Of a DNA stretch of 5,845 nt, positions 1-5,442 are shown one piece after another. The stretch is from Chthoniobacterales bacterium. GTDB lineage: Bacteria; Verrucomicrobiota; Verrucomicrobiia; Chthoniobacterales; UBA10450. A program made the position numbers and the translations under genes. Position 1 is the stretch's first letter. Each line of letters starts with the position of its first letter. Below the pieces are notes generated by a model. The model made no database searches. It saw nothing but the letters and a program-made list of their open reading frames with translations, and was not told where the DNA came from. The stretch covers positions 1 to 5,845 of the forward strand of contig JACCZQ010000186.1 of assembly GCA_013695905.1 (NCBI GenBank), written 5' to 3'.

Positions 1-89
1 GGTATCCGGTGCTCATACGTGCGGTGCTGCCACACGCGCAGTCGATCGCGGCAGGCTGCCTGCGCTCCCCGGAAGCGTCGGCCGCCGCG
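1..89. other. Unassigned sequence downstream of the esterase gene
   Basis: These 89 bases lie between the window edge and the stop codon of the esterase gene. Some frames on both strands stay open, but none shows a recognisable motif, and an open frame is expected by chance at this GC content. There is a small perfect palindrome-like stem near 51..63 (GCAGGC, one base, GCCTGC). It lacks a T-run on either strand, so I do not call it a terminator. The stretch could hold the end of a neighbouring gene. Confidence 0.3.
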
Positions 90-734
90 TCAATGTTTCG
101 TCAGCAGCGCCTCCAGCGTCTGCCACACCACCTCCGCGATGATCTTGTGCCCTTCCGGATTCGGATGAATCAAATCCGGCTGGTTCAGCTCCCGCATTCC
201 ACCCACGCCTTCGAGCAGGAACGGAATCATCGCCGCATCGTTCTCCTTCGCCACGTCATGGAAAACCTGCCGGAACTCGGTCGCGTATTGAGCGCCCAGA
301 TTCGGCGGCATCTGCATCCCCGCGATCACGATCTGCACCTCCGGATTCTTCGCCTTCGTCTTATCGATGATTCCCTGCAGGTTCTTTTTGATGTTCTGCA
401 CCGGCAACCCGCGCAGCCCGTCATTCCCGCCCAGCTCCACCACCAGCACGTCGATCTTCTGTCGGAGCAGCCAATCGATCCGCCGGAGACCACCCGCCGT
501 CGTATCGCCGCCGAGGCCGGCATTCACCACCTGCCACGGCAGCTCCCGCGCACGGATCTTCTCCTGCACCAACGCCGGGAACGCCTCCGGCGGCTTCACC
601 CCGGTGCCCGCGGCGAGGCTGTCGCCGAGAAACACGATCGTCCGAGGCGCCGGCGTTGCTTCCTGCGCGAACGCGCTCGTGCCGCAGAGCAGCGCCCCAC
701 AAATCACCCCGCTTATGTGCATCAATTTTCTCAT
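90..734 (-). CDS. tesA: TesA-like periplasmic SGNH esterase / lysophospholipase
   Basis: This gene encodes a 214-residue secreted GDSL/SGNH hydrolase of the TesA type (thioesterase I / protease I / lysophospholipase L1). These enzymes cleave acyl esters and thioesters in the periplasm. Residues 1-23 form a signal peptide: a basic start (MRK), a hydrophobic core, and a likely cut after AFA23. There is no good lipobox. The family blocks are all present: GDSLAAG with nucleophile Ser39; GLGGD with oxyanion Gly76; GGND with Asn104; and DLIHPN with Asp187 and His190. The run ELGGNDGLRG is almost identical to E. coli TesA. Length matches the family, since the E. coli precursor is about 208 residues. 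I chose the ATG at 734 because it puts the signal peptide at the N-terminus; an in-frame ATG at 818 would add 28 unhelpful residues and overlap the neighbouring gene. No clear Shine-Dalgarno precedes it. It is divergent from the ybbAP-like genes, as in E. coli. Confidence 0.93.
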   Translation of the reverse strand: MRKLMHISGVICGALLCGTSAFAQEATPAPRTIVFLGDSLAAGTGVKPPEAFPALVQEKIRARELPWQVVNAGLGGDTTAGGLRRIDWLLRQKIDVLVVELGGNDGLRGLPVQNIKKNLQGIIDKTKAKNPEVQIVIAGMQMPPNLGAQYATEFRQVFHDVAKENDAAMIPFLLEGVGGMRELNQPDLIHPNPEGHKIIAEVVWQTLEALLTKH

Positions 735-783
735 GCGCAGCGAACCATGTTCGCGTAAGCAAGAGCGCTCGCGCCCCCGGTCA
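735..783. promoter_or_regulatory. Divergent esterase/transporter intergenic gap
   Basis: Only 49 bases separate the ATG of the esterase (minus) from the ATG of the ATPase (plus), so any promoters must overlap or lie inside the opposite gene. On the minus strand a TTGACC (784..779) resembles a -35 box, but no convincing -10 follows at 16-18 bases. An 8-base palindrome GAGCGCTC lies at 763..770. Neither start codon has a purine-rich ribosome binding site within 5-12 bases. That these genes are co-regulated from this gap is inferred from the layout only. Confidence 0.35.
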
Positions 784-1452
784 ATGGCTATCCCCATCCT
801 CAAAGTCGAAAAGCTCACGAAAAGCTATACGACTGGCGCCGGCCAGCTGACGGTGCTGAAAAACATCTCCTTCGAGCTGCCGCAGGGCTCCACCTGCGCG
901 ATTCTCGGGCCGTCCGGCAGCGGGAAGACCACGCTGCTTGGCTTATGCGCGGGACTGGACCGGCCCACGTCGGGATCGGTTTTGTTAAACGGGGAGCCGC
1001 TGGCGGATCTCGACGAGGATGCCCGGGCGCGTGTGCGCAACCAGCATGTCGGCTTCGTCTTTCAAAATTTCCAGCTCATCCCCACGCTCACCGCCCTGGA
1101 GAATGTGACCGTGCCGATGGAGCTGCGCGGCGACCGCACCGCGCGTGCTCTCGGTTTGGAACTGCTGCGGAGCGTCGGCCTGGCCGAGCGGGTCGATCAT
1201 TTCCCAGCGCAGCTTTCCGGTGGCGAACAGCAGCGGGTGGCGCTCGCCCGCGCCTTTATTAATCGGCCGAAGGTGCTCTTCGCCGATGAACCGACCGGCA
1301 ACCTCGACGCGGAGACCAGCAGCGGAATCATCGAGATCATGCTGGAGCTGAATCGCAGCGCGGGCACTGCGCTCGTGCTCGTGACGCACGATCCCGATGT
1401 CGCGAACCTGACCGAGCGCACCATCCGGTTGCGCAGCGGCGAGGCGGTCTGA
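784..1452 (+). CDS. ybbA: YbbA-like ABC transporter ATP-binding subunit
   Basis: This is a 222-residue nucleotide-binding subunit of the MacB/LolD/FtsE-like (type VII, mechanotransmission) ABC class. It hydrolyses ATP in the cytoplasm to move the partner permease encoded next. Visible motifs in order: Walker A GPSGSGKTT (42-50), Q-loop Gln94 in GFVFQNFQLIPTLTALENV (90-108), signature LSGGEQQR (144-151), Walker B VLFADEP (164-170), D-loop GNLD (172-175) and H-loop His202. All catalytic elements are intact. The GFVFQ.F.LIPTL.ALENV and PAQLSGGEQQRVALARAF stretches match E. coli YbbA very closely, and the length is about the same. I chose the ATG at 784 because the conserved fold begins at residue 5 (ILKVEKLTKSY); the frame is open far upstream, but that part is antisense to the esterase. 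One base separates its stop from the permease start, so the two are surely co-translated. LolD is the main alternative, but the neighbours favour YbbA. Confidence 0.94.
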   Translation: MAIPILKVEKLTKSYTTGAGQLTVLKNISFELPQGSTCAILGPSGSGKTTLLGLCAGLDRPTSGSVLLNGEPLADLDEDARARVRNQHVGFVFQNFQLIPTLTALENVTVPMELRGDRTARALGLELLRSVGLAERVDHFPAQLSGGEQQRVALARAFINRPKVLFADEPTGNLDAETSSGIIEIMLELNRSAGTALVLVTHDPDVANLTERTIRLRSGEAV

Positions 1453-1453
1453 G

Positions 1454-3997
1454 ATGCACCCGTCGTTCATCTGGAAAATGGCGTGGCGGGACAGCCGCTC
1501 CAGCCGGCGGCGACTGCTCGTGTTCTCCATCTCGATCACACTCGGGATTGCGGCGCTGGTCAGCATCGGGTCGTTCCGCCAGAGCTTGTCGGCTGCGATC
1601 GATGACCAGGCGCGGACGCTGCTCGGCGCCGATCTTATCGTCGGCTCCTCGCGCGCATTCAATGCCGAGGAGGAGGCGTTTCTCCACTCGTTAGGCTCGC
1701 CGCAGGCGCGCGAGACTCGCTTCACCACCATGGCGGTTTTCCCGAAATCAAACGGGACAAGACTTGTGCAGGTGCGGGCGCTCGGCGGGAACTTTCCATT
1801 CTACGGCACGATGGAAACAGAGCCGCCCGCGGCGCCGGCCGAGCTGGCGCAGGGCGGTCGCGCCATTGTCGATGCGAGCCTGCTCATTCAGTTTGGCGCA
1901 GCCGTCGGCGATGTGATCCGGATTGGCGAGGTGGAGTTCACCGTCTCCGGGGCGCTGCAGAAAGTGCCCGGCGAAGCATCCGCGGCGGCCTCGTTCGCGC
2001 CGCGCCTTTACATCCCGCTGCAGGATCTGGCCCGCACCAACCTGCTGCAGCCCGGGAGCGTCGCGCGCTACCGGAGCTACGTGAAGTTTCCGCTCGGGGC
2101 CGACGCGACGGCGATCATCGCCAAAGTGTCGCCGCAGATCGATCGTCTGGGGCTCACTTACGATACCGTCGAGCGCCGGAAGAAGGATCTCGGCCGCAAT
2201 CTCGACAATCTCTACCGTTTCCTGAATCTGGTTGGCTTCATCGCGCTGCTGCTCGGCGCCGTCGGCGTCGCCAGCGCGATTCAGGCGCACCTGCAGCAGA
2301 AGCACAAAACGGGTGCGATTCTCCGCTGCCTCGGCGCATCGGCGCGCAGCACGGTGATCGTTTACCTGCTCCAGGCGGCGGCAATGGGCGCCGTGGGAGC
2401 GGTGACCGGTGCTGCGCTCGGCGTCGCGATTCAGCGCATCTTCCCGACGGTGCTGCGCACCTGGATGCCGCTGCCGATCGAAACTACGATCGCCTGGGAA
2501 CCGGTGTTCCGCGGGATGCTGATCGGGTTTGGAATTTGCGTGCTGTTCGCGTTGCCGGCGCTCTTGCGGTTTCGCCGCCTCTCGCCGCTGCTGATTCTCC
2601 GCTCATCGGCCGGTGACGACAGTGCGCCGCACCGCCGCGACGTGCTGGTGCTGCTCGTCTATTTCGTGATGGCGGCGAGCGTCACCGCGTTTTCAATCTG
2701 GCAAAGCGAAACGACTCTGCGCGGCCTCGCCTTTGCGGGCGCACTCGGGGTGGCGATCGGCATCTTCGCCGGCATGGCGAAGCTCCTCATCGTGGTGGTG
2801 AAGAAGTTCTTTCCGCACGGCTGGAGCTTTGCCGTGCGACAGGGGCTGGCGAATCTTTATCGGCCGAACAATCGCACGCTGCTGCTGACGGTGTCGTTAG
2901 GCTTGGGTACGTTTTTGTTGCTGAATCTCTTCCTCACGCGGGAGGTACTGCTCGCGCAGTTCCGCACGGTGGGTGCAGCGGATCAGCCGAATATTTTTCT
3001 ATTCGATATCCAACCCGATCAAGCGGTGGAGGTGGCGGAGATGGTGCGCTCTTTCGGAATGCCGGTCATCCAGGAGGCGCCGATCGTCTCGATGCGGCTG
3101 GTCGAAGTGAAAGGGCGGAGGTCTGCCGATATCCTCGCCGATCCGAACAAAAAGGTGCAGGAGTGGCAGCTGCAGCGGGATTATCGCTCCACGTATCGCG
3201 AGCAGCTCACGGACACGGAAAAAATCACCGCGGGAGAGTGGGTCGGGCGGGTCGAGAATTTCCAGCCCGAGGACGTGGTGCCGATCTCGATCGATCGCGA
3301 AATTGCGCGCGATCTCGAGACGAAGATCGGCGACGAGCTCGTGTTCGATGTGCAGGGGGTGCCGATCCGCACCCGGATCGCGAGTACGCGCGAGATCGAT
3401 TGGAAGCGGTTTCAGACGAACTTCTTTGTCGTGTTTCCGGCGGGAGTGCTGGAGAGCGCGCCGGGCTTCCACGTGCTGGTCACGCGCGTGGCGGATGCAG
3501 CGGAGTCAGCGCGACTGCAGAACGCGGTGGTGGCGAAGTATCCGAACGTGTCCGCAGTGGATTTGATGTCGGTGCTGGAGACGGTGGATTCAATTCTCAG
3601 CAAGGTGGCGCTGGTGATCCGGGTGATGTCGCTGTTCACCGTGGGCGCGGGTGTGATCGTGCTGGCGAGCACCATCTGGAGCGGGCGGTATCAGCGGCTC
3701 AAGGAGAGTGTGCTGCTGCGCACGCTGGGGGCATCGAGAATGCAGATCTGGAAGATTTTGTTCGCGGAGTATGCGGCGCTGGGGCTGCTCGCGAGTGTCA
3801 CGGGGATTGTGCTCGCGGTGGTGTCGAGCTGGGCGCTGGCGCGGTTTGTGTTCGAGCTGAGCTTCGCTCCGAGTGTGTGGCCGTTGCTCGTGGCGGTGGT
3901 GGCGGTGAGCGGGCTCACGGTGGCGATCGGGTTGCTGACGAGCAGGGGGATTGGGAGCACCCCGCCGTTGGAGATTCTGCGGGTGGAGGCGGAGTGA
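1454..3997 (+). CDS. ybbP: YbbP-like ABC transporter permease, FtsX family
   Basis: This is an 847-residue inner-membrane permease and the partner of the preceding ATPase. I see ten likely helices: 21-41, 256-276, 300-326, 352-372, 397-416, 424-449, 475-495, 721-741, 768-792 and 808-829. Two large periplasmic domains sit at about 42-255 and 496-718. Each half has an FtsX module with its cytoplasmic coupling sequence: ILRCLGASARS (289-299) and VLLRTLGASRMQIWK (753-767), closing with PLEILR (838-843). The 10-helix, two-ectodomain layout is that of YbbP rather than the 4-helix MacB or LolC/E. The segment around Asp649-Trp650 (REIDWKRFQTNFFVVFPAGVL) parallels E. coli YbbP, which is slightly shorter (about 804). 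Type VII transporters pass force to the periplasm rather than pump substrate through a pore; YbbAP has been linked to removal of hydrophobic molecules handled by TesA. The substrate here is unknown. A GAGG at 1441..1444 is 9 bases before the ATG and is a plausible ribosome binding site. Confidence 0.93.
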   Translation: MHPSFIWKMAWRDSRSSRRRLLVFSISITLGIAALVSIGSFRQSLSAAIDDQARTLLGADLIVGSSRAFNAEEEAFLHSLGSPQARETRFTTMAVFPKSNGTRLVQVRALGGNFPFYGTMETEPPAAPAELAQGGRAIVDASLLIQFGAAVGDVIRIGEVEFTVSGALQKVPGEASAAASFAPRLYIPLQDLARTNLLQPGSVARYRSYVKFPLGADATAIIAKVSPQIDRLGLTYDTVERRKKDLGRNLDNLYRFLNLVGFIALLLGAVGVASAIQAHLQQKHKTGAILRCLGASARSTVIVYLLQAAAMGAVGAVTGAALGVAIQRIFPTVLRTWMPLPIETTIAWEPVFRGMLIGFGICVLFALPALLRFRRLSPLLILRSSAGDDSAPHRRDVLVLLVYFVMAASVTAFSIWQSETTLRGLAFAGALGVAIGIFAGMAKLLIVVVKKFFPHGWSFAVRQGLANLYRPNNRTLLLTVSLGLGTFLLLNLFLTREVLLAQFRTVGAADQPNIFLFDIQPDQAVEVAEMVRSFGMPVIQEAPIVSMRLVEVKGRRSADILADPNKKVQEWQLQRDYRSTYREQLTDTEKITAGEWVGRVENFQPEDVVPISIDREIARDLETKIGDELVFDVQGVPIRTRIASTREIDWKRFQTNFFVVFPAGVLESAPGFHVLVTRVADAAESARLQNAVVAKYPNVSAVDLMSVLETVDSILSKVALVIRVMSLFTVGAGVIVLASTIWSGRYQRLKESVLLRTLGASRMQIWKILFAEYAALGLLASVTGIVLAVVSSWALARFVFELSFAPSVWPLLVAVVAVSGLTVAIGLLTSRGIGSTPPLEILRVEAE

Positions 3998-4059
3998 TGG
4001 CTCTGTTGAGCGGAGGGTACGCTGGCGCTCTGCTGCTCTGACGGCCGCGCCTCCAATCC
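3998..4059. other. Spacer after the permease gene
   Basis: This is short non-coding sequence between the permease stop and the dispersed repeat. It contains weak complementary pairs (GGCGC 4024..4028 with GCGCC 4047..4051; GGAGG 4012..4016 with CCTCC 4050..4054) that cannot all form together. No T-run follows, so a classic intrinsic terminator is not supported. The alternating GC-rich text resembles intergenic repeat remnants, but I cannot name a family. Confidence 0.3.
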
Positions 4060-4182
4060 TGTCATTCCGACCGTAGTGGAGGAATCTCTAATCCTTTCTG
4101 CTTCTCACGCTCCAGGTGCCGGAAGGACGTTAGAGATGTCTTCCTTCGACTCCGCTCAGGACAAGCTTCGCTCGACATGACA
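4060..4182. repeat. Inverted dispersed (REP-like) repeat, TGTCAT...ATGACA
   Basis: A 123-base element is bounded by TGTCAT (4060..4065) and its complement ATGACA (4177..4182). Inner arms TCTCTAA (4085..4091) and TTAGAGA (4130..4136) are also exact complements. The left arm (TGTCATTCCGACCGTAGTGG and onward) has the look of a widespread intergenic repeat type seen in many environmental bacteria, recognised from memory. The right arm is longer: it holds one arm-like end (CTTCGACTCCGCTCAGGACA, 4144..4163) followed by a second (CTTCGCTCGACATGACA, 4166..4182), as if two copies were nested. It lies between convergent genes, so it could fold in either transcript and act as a 3' end structure. No protein is encoded. 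Confidence 0.65.
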
Positions 4183-4222
4183 ACCGACGACGACATGCGT
4201 GAGAGTAGTGCGCCTGTCGTGG

Positions 4223-4244
4223 CACGCGCGGGACGGTGCGCGTG
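4223..4244. repeat. Short GC-rich hairpin between convergent genes
   Basis: CACGCGC (4223..4229) and GCGCGTG (4238..4244) form a perfect 7-base stem with an 8-base loop. It is 10 bases past the stop of the pseudouridine synthase (minus strand) and downstream of the permease (plus strand), the right place for a transcript end. There is no T-run on either side, so an intrinsic terminator is only weakly supported; a chance GC palindrome is possible. Confidence 0.35.
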
Positions 4245-4253
4245 ATTGGCAGG

Positions 4254-5069
4254 CTAAGTGAGATCCCTCGTCGTCTTCGCGACTCGGGATGACCGTTTGC
4301 TCGCGGGAGCGGCGGATGAGCGTTTCCTCGCGGGCGGGCGGAGTGTTGGCCTGGCTCCCGCAGGGCGCTCGCCGGGAGCGGAAGGAGCTTCGAGCGACTT
4401 CAGCTCCCCGCTGCTTAGCGGCCGCCAATGCCCGCGCGGCATGTCGCCCAGCCGCAAAGTTCCGATGCGCGTGCGCACCAGTCGCTTCACCTCGTAGCCG
4501 ACTTCGTAAAACATCCGCCGAATCTGGCGATTGATGCCCTGCCGCAGAATCACTGCTACGCGATTCGTCTTGATCGGCGTGATCCGCTCCAGCCGCGCGC
4601 GCTGGCCGTCGAGCATCACACCGCGCAGGAGCTTCGCCGCCAGCTCCGGATCCCATGGTTTGTCGAGCGTGACTTCGTATTCCTTCTCGACCTTGTAACG
4701 AGGATGCGTGAGACGCTGCGCCAGGTCGCCGTCGTTCGTCAGGACGAGCAGGCCTTCACTTTGCGCATCGAGTCTCCCGACATTGAACAGCCGCGGCATG
4801 TTCGGCGGGAGCAGGTCGAAGATGGTGTTCCTCGCGTTCGGATCGCTCCGGGTGGAGACGAACCCCGCCGGCTTGTGCAAGACAAGGTGCAGCTGGCGCT
4901 CGGCTCGCACCATTTTATTGCCGACTTTTACGTGATCGGTCGGCGTCGGTTCGTAGCTGAAATCGGTGCAGACGCGACCGTTGATCGTGACGCGGCCTGC
5001 GGCGATCAGCTCATCGCAGTGGCGTCGTGATCCTACGCCAGCCGCAGCGAGAAAGCGGTTCAGGCGCAT
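4254..5069 (-). CDS. RsuA/RluB-family rRNA pseudouridine synthase
   Basis: This 271-residue enzyme isomerises a specific uridine of ribosomal RNA to pseudouridine. It has an N-terminal S4 RNA-binding domain (about 1-48: RLNRFLAAAGVGSRR..., AGRVTINGRV) and a RsuA/RluB/RluE-type catalytic domain (about 60-227). The catalytic aspartate is Asp101 in VGRLDAQSEGLLVLTNDGDL, followed by the family motifs THPRYKVEKEYEV (121-133) and GINRQIRRMF (178-187). The layout and the GINRQIRRM motif favour the RluB/RsuA branch, but I cannot decide between the 23S and 16S target, so no symbol is given. Residues 228-271 are a low-complexity Pro/Ala/Arg/Lys/Ser tail outside the usual fold. Its last dozen residues are encoded by a dispersed-repeat arm (see 4258..4293). 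The ATG at 5069 starts exactly at the S4 domain; the bases before it (CCTCCCC) are not a ribosome binding site. It lies downstream of the small basic protein gene on the same strand. Confidence 0.95.
   Translation of the reverse strand: MRLNRFLAAAGVGSRRHCDELIAAGRVTINGRVCTDFSYEPTPTDHVKVGNKMVRAERQLHLVLHKPAGFVSTRSDPNARNTIFDLLPPNMPRLFNVGRLDAQSEGLLVLTNDGDLAQRLTHPRYKVEKEYEVTLDKPWDPELAAKLLRGVMLDGQRARLERITPIKTNRVAVILRQGINRQIRRMFYEVGYEVKRLVRTRIGTLRLGDMPRGHWRPLSSGELKSLEAPSAPGERPAGARPTLRPPARKRSSAAPASKRSSRVAKTTRDLT
4258..4293. repeat. Dispersed-repeat arm inside the 3' end of the synthase gene
   Basis: On the plus strand this reads GAGATCCCTCGTCGTC, then TTCGCGACTCGGGATGAC. The pattern (AGATC...CTTCG/CG...GGATGAC) is related to the right arm of the repeat at 4060..4182 and to the complement of its left arm (GTCATTCCGA...GAATCTC). 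Read on the minus strand, it encodes about the last 12 residues of the pseudouridine synthase (from Ser260), and the TAG stop falls just beyond it. A matching left arm is not clear, so this is a solo or decayed copy. Family membership is by eye. Confidence 0.5.
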
Positions 5070-5088
5070 GAGCGGGGAGGTTAAAAGA

Positions 5089-5176
5089 GTTACAACTGTT
5101 ACAAAGTTACAAAGTTACAAAGGTGGCGAGCAGCTCGCGCGCCCCCCCGCCTTTGTAACATTGTAACGGTTGTAAC
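5089..5176. repeat. Inverted array of GTTACAA units
   Basis: The left arm has four units, GTTACAAC (5089), GTTACAAA (5098), GTTACAAA (5106) and GTTACAAAGG (5114), with steps of 9, 8 and 8 bases. The right arm mirrors it with three: CCTTTGTAAC (5150..5159), ATTGTAAC (5160..5167) and GTTGTAAC (5169..5176), steps 8 and 9. The left arm thus carries one extra 8-base unit. Pairing gives 8, 7 and 10 base-pair segments with that unit bulged. The centre (5124..5149) holds a smaller stem, GCGAGC/GCTCGC (5126..5138), and a run of seven C. On the minus strand it follows the small basic protein gene and ends in TCTTTT, so it may help terminate that transcript; it also covers the promoter zone of the pseudouridine synthase. 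Function is unknown; a repeated protein-binding site or a mobile palindrome are alternatives. Confidence 0.75.
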
Positions 5177-5185
5177 GAATCACTA

Positions 5186-5202
5186 CCGACGCTACGCGTC
5201 GG
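5186..5202 (-). repeat. Perfect 7-bp hairpin over the small protein's stop codon
   Basis: CCGACGC (5186..5192), three bases, then GCGTCGG (5196..5202) is a perfect 7-base stem with a 3-base loop. On the minus strand the TAG stop (5194..5192) lies in the loop edge and descending stem, and the ascending stem encodes the final residues Pro-Asp-Ala. It is 9 bases before the larger GTTACAA hairpin in transcription order. No T-run follows directly. It may protect the 3' end of the mRNA or affect termination of translation; this is inference. Confidence 0.45.
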
Positions 5203-5347
5203 GCTTGGTCTTCGGCAAACCGATGACTTTCTGGTCGTCTTTCCACTGGCCGCGCTTCTTCAACAGATCGACGCGCTCGAAACGCTTGAGGACATTCCGT
5301 TTGGCCGTGATGGTGCTGGCCCCTTTGAGACTGCGATGCTGCGACAT
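5192..5347 (-). CDS. Small basic protein (PVC signature protein type)
   Basis: This gene encodes a 51-residue, strongly basic, soluble protein with no signal peptide, membrane segment or cysteine. It begins MSQHRSLKG, has a charged helical middle (KRNVLKRFERVDLLKKRGQW, 17-36) and ends GLPKTKP plus a short tail. From memory this is the conserved 'small basic protein' family regarded as a signature of the PVC superphylum; its role is not established, and RNA or ribosome association has been suggested from its charge. I chose the ATG at 5347 because the family starts MS.HRSL; an in-frame ATG at 5386 would add 13 unrelated residues. Upstream there is only a weak GGAA, 9 bases before the start. 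It lies between the glycosyltransferase and the pseudouridine synthase genes on the same strand, and an rRNA-modifying neighbour fits a translation-related role without proving one. Confidence 0.87.
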   Translation of the reverse strand: MSQHRSLKGASTITAKRNVLKRFERVDLLKKRGQWKDDQKVIGLPKTKPDA

Positions 5348-5384
5348 GATAAGTGGTTCCGGTTTTCCTGCGAAAGGAGCCGGC

Positions 5385-5412
5385 ACGATAGAGCGACAGC
5401 GCGGTTTTTCAA
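5385..5412 (-). promoter_or_regulatory. Candidate sigma-70-like promoter for the small basic protein
   Basis: On the minus strand TTGAAA (5412..5407) is followed after 16 bases by TATCGT (5390..5385). This matches the -35 box at five of six positions and the -10 box at four of six. Transcription would start near 5378, giving a leader of about 30 bases before the ATG at 5347. It sits in the only non-coding gap (5348..5442) upstream of this gene, where a promoter is expected. Called by eye in a GC-rich genome, so chance cannot be excluded. Confidence 0.38.
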
Positions 5413-5442
5413 CTGCTTATCGTCAGCCGCGCTCCCGCGACG

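Noticed and set aside
9..758. Long open frame on the plus strand across the whole esterase gene
   Set aside because: It is antisense to a gene with intact catalytic motifs, its product is rich in Arg, His, Gln and Leu with no domain, and such frames are common opposite GC-rich genes.
735..818. Longer esterase start at the ATG at 818
   Set aside because: It would place 28 polar residues before a good signal peptide and overlap the ATPase start; the ATG at 734 fits the TesA family.
985..1731. 248-residue frame on the minus strand under the ATPase and permease
   Set aside because: It is a shadow of two strongly supported genes and shows no recognisable motif.
3163..4041. 292-residue Gly/Ala/Arg-rich frame overlapping the end of the permease gene
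   Set aside because: It is out of frame with the permease, low in complexity and compositionally typical of a GC-rich shadow frame; the permease continues intact through it to its PLEILR end.
4223..4244. Intrinsic terminator for the convergent genes
   Set aside because: The hairpin is clear, but no T-run follows on either strand, so it is listed only as a hairpin.
4156..4656. 166-residue minus-strand frame spanning the repeats and the pseudouridine synthase end
   Set aside because: It reads in another frame through the synthase and then through repeat sequence; no domain is visible.
5089..5176. CRISPR-like array
   Set aside because: Units are only 7-10 bases, almost contiguous and arranged as an inverted pair; there are no spacers and no cas genes.
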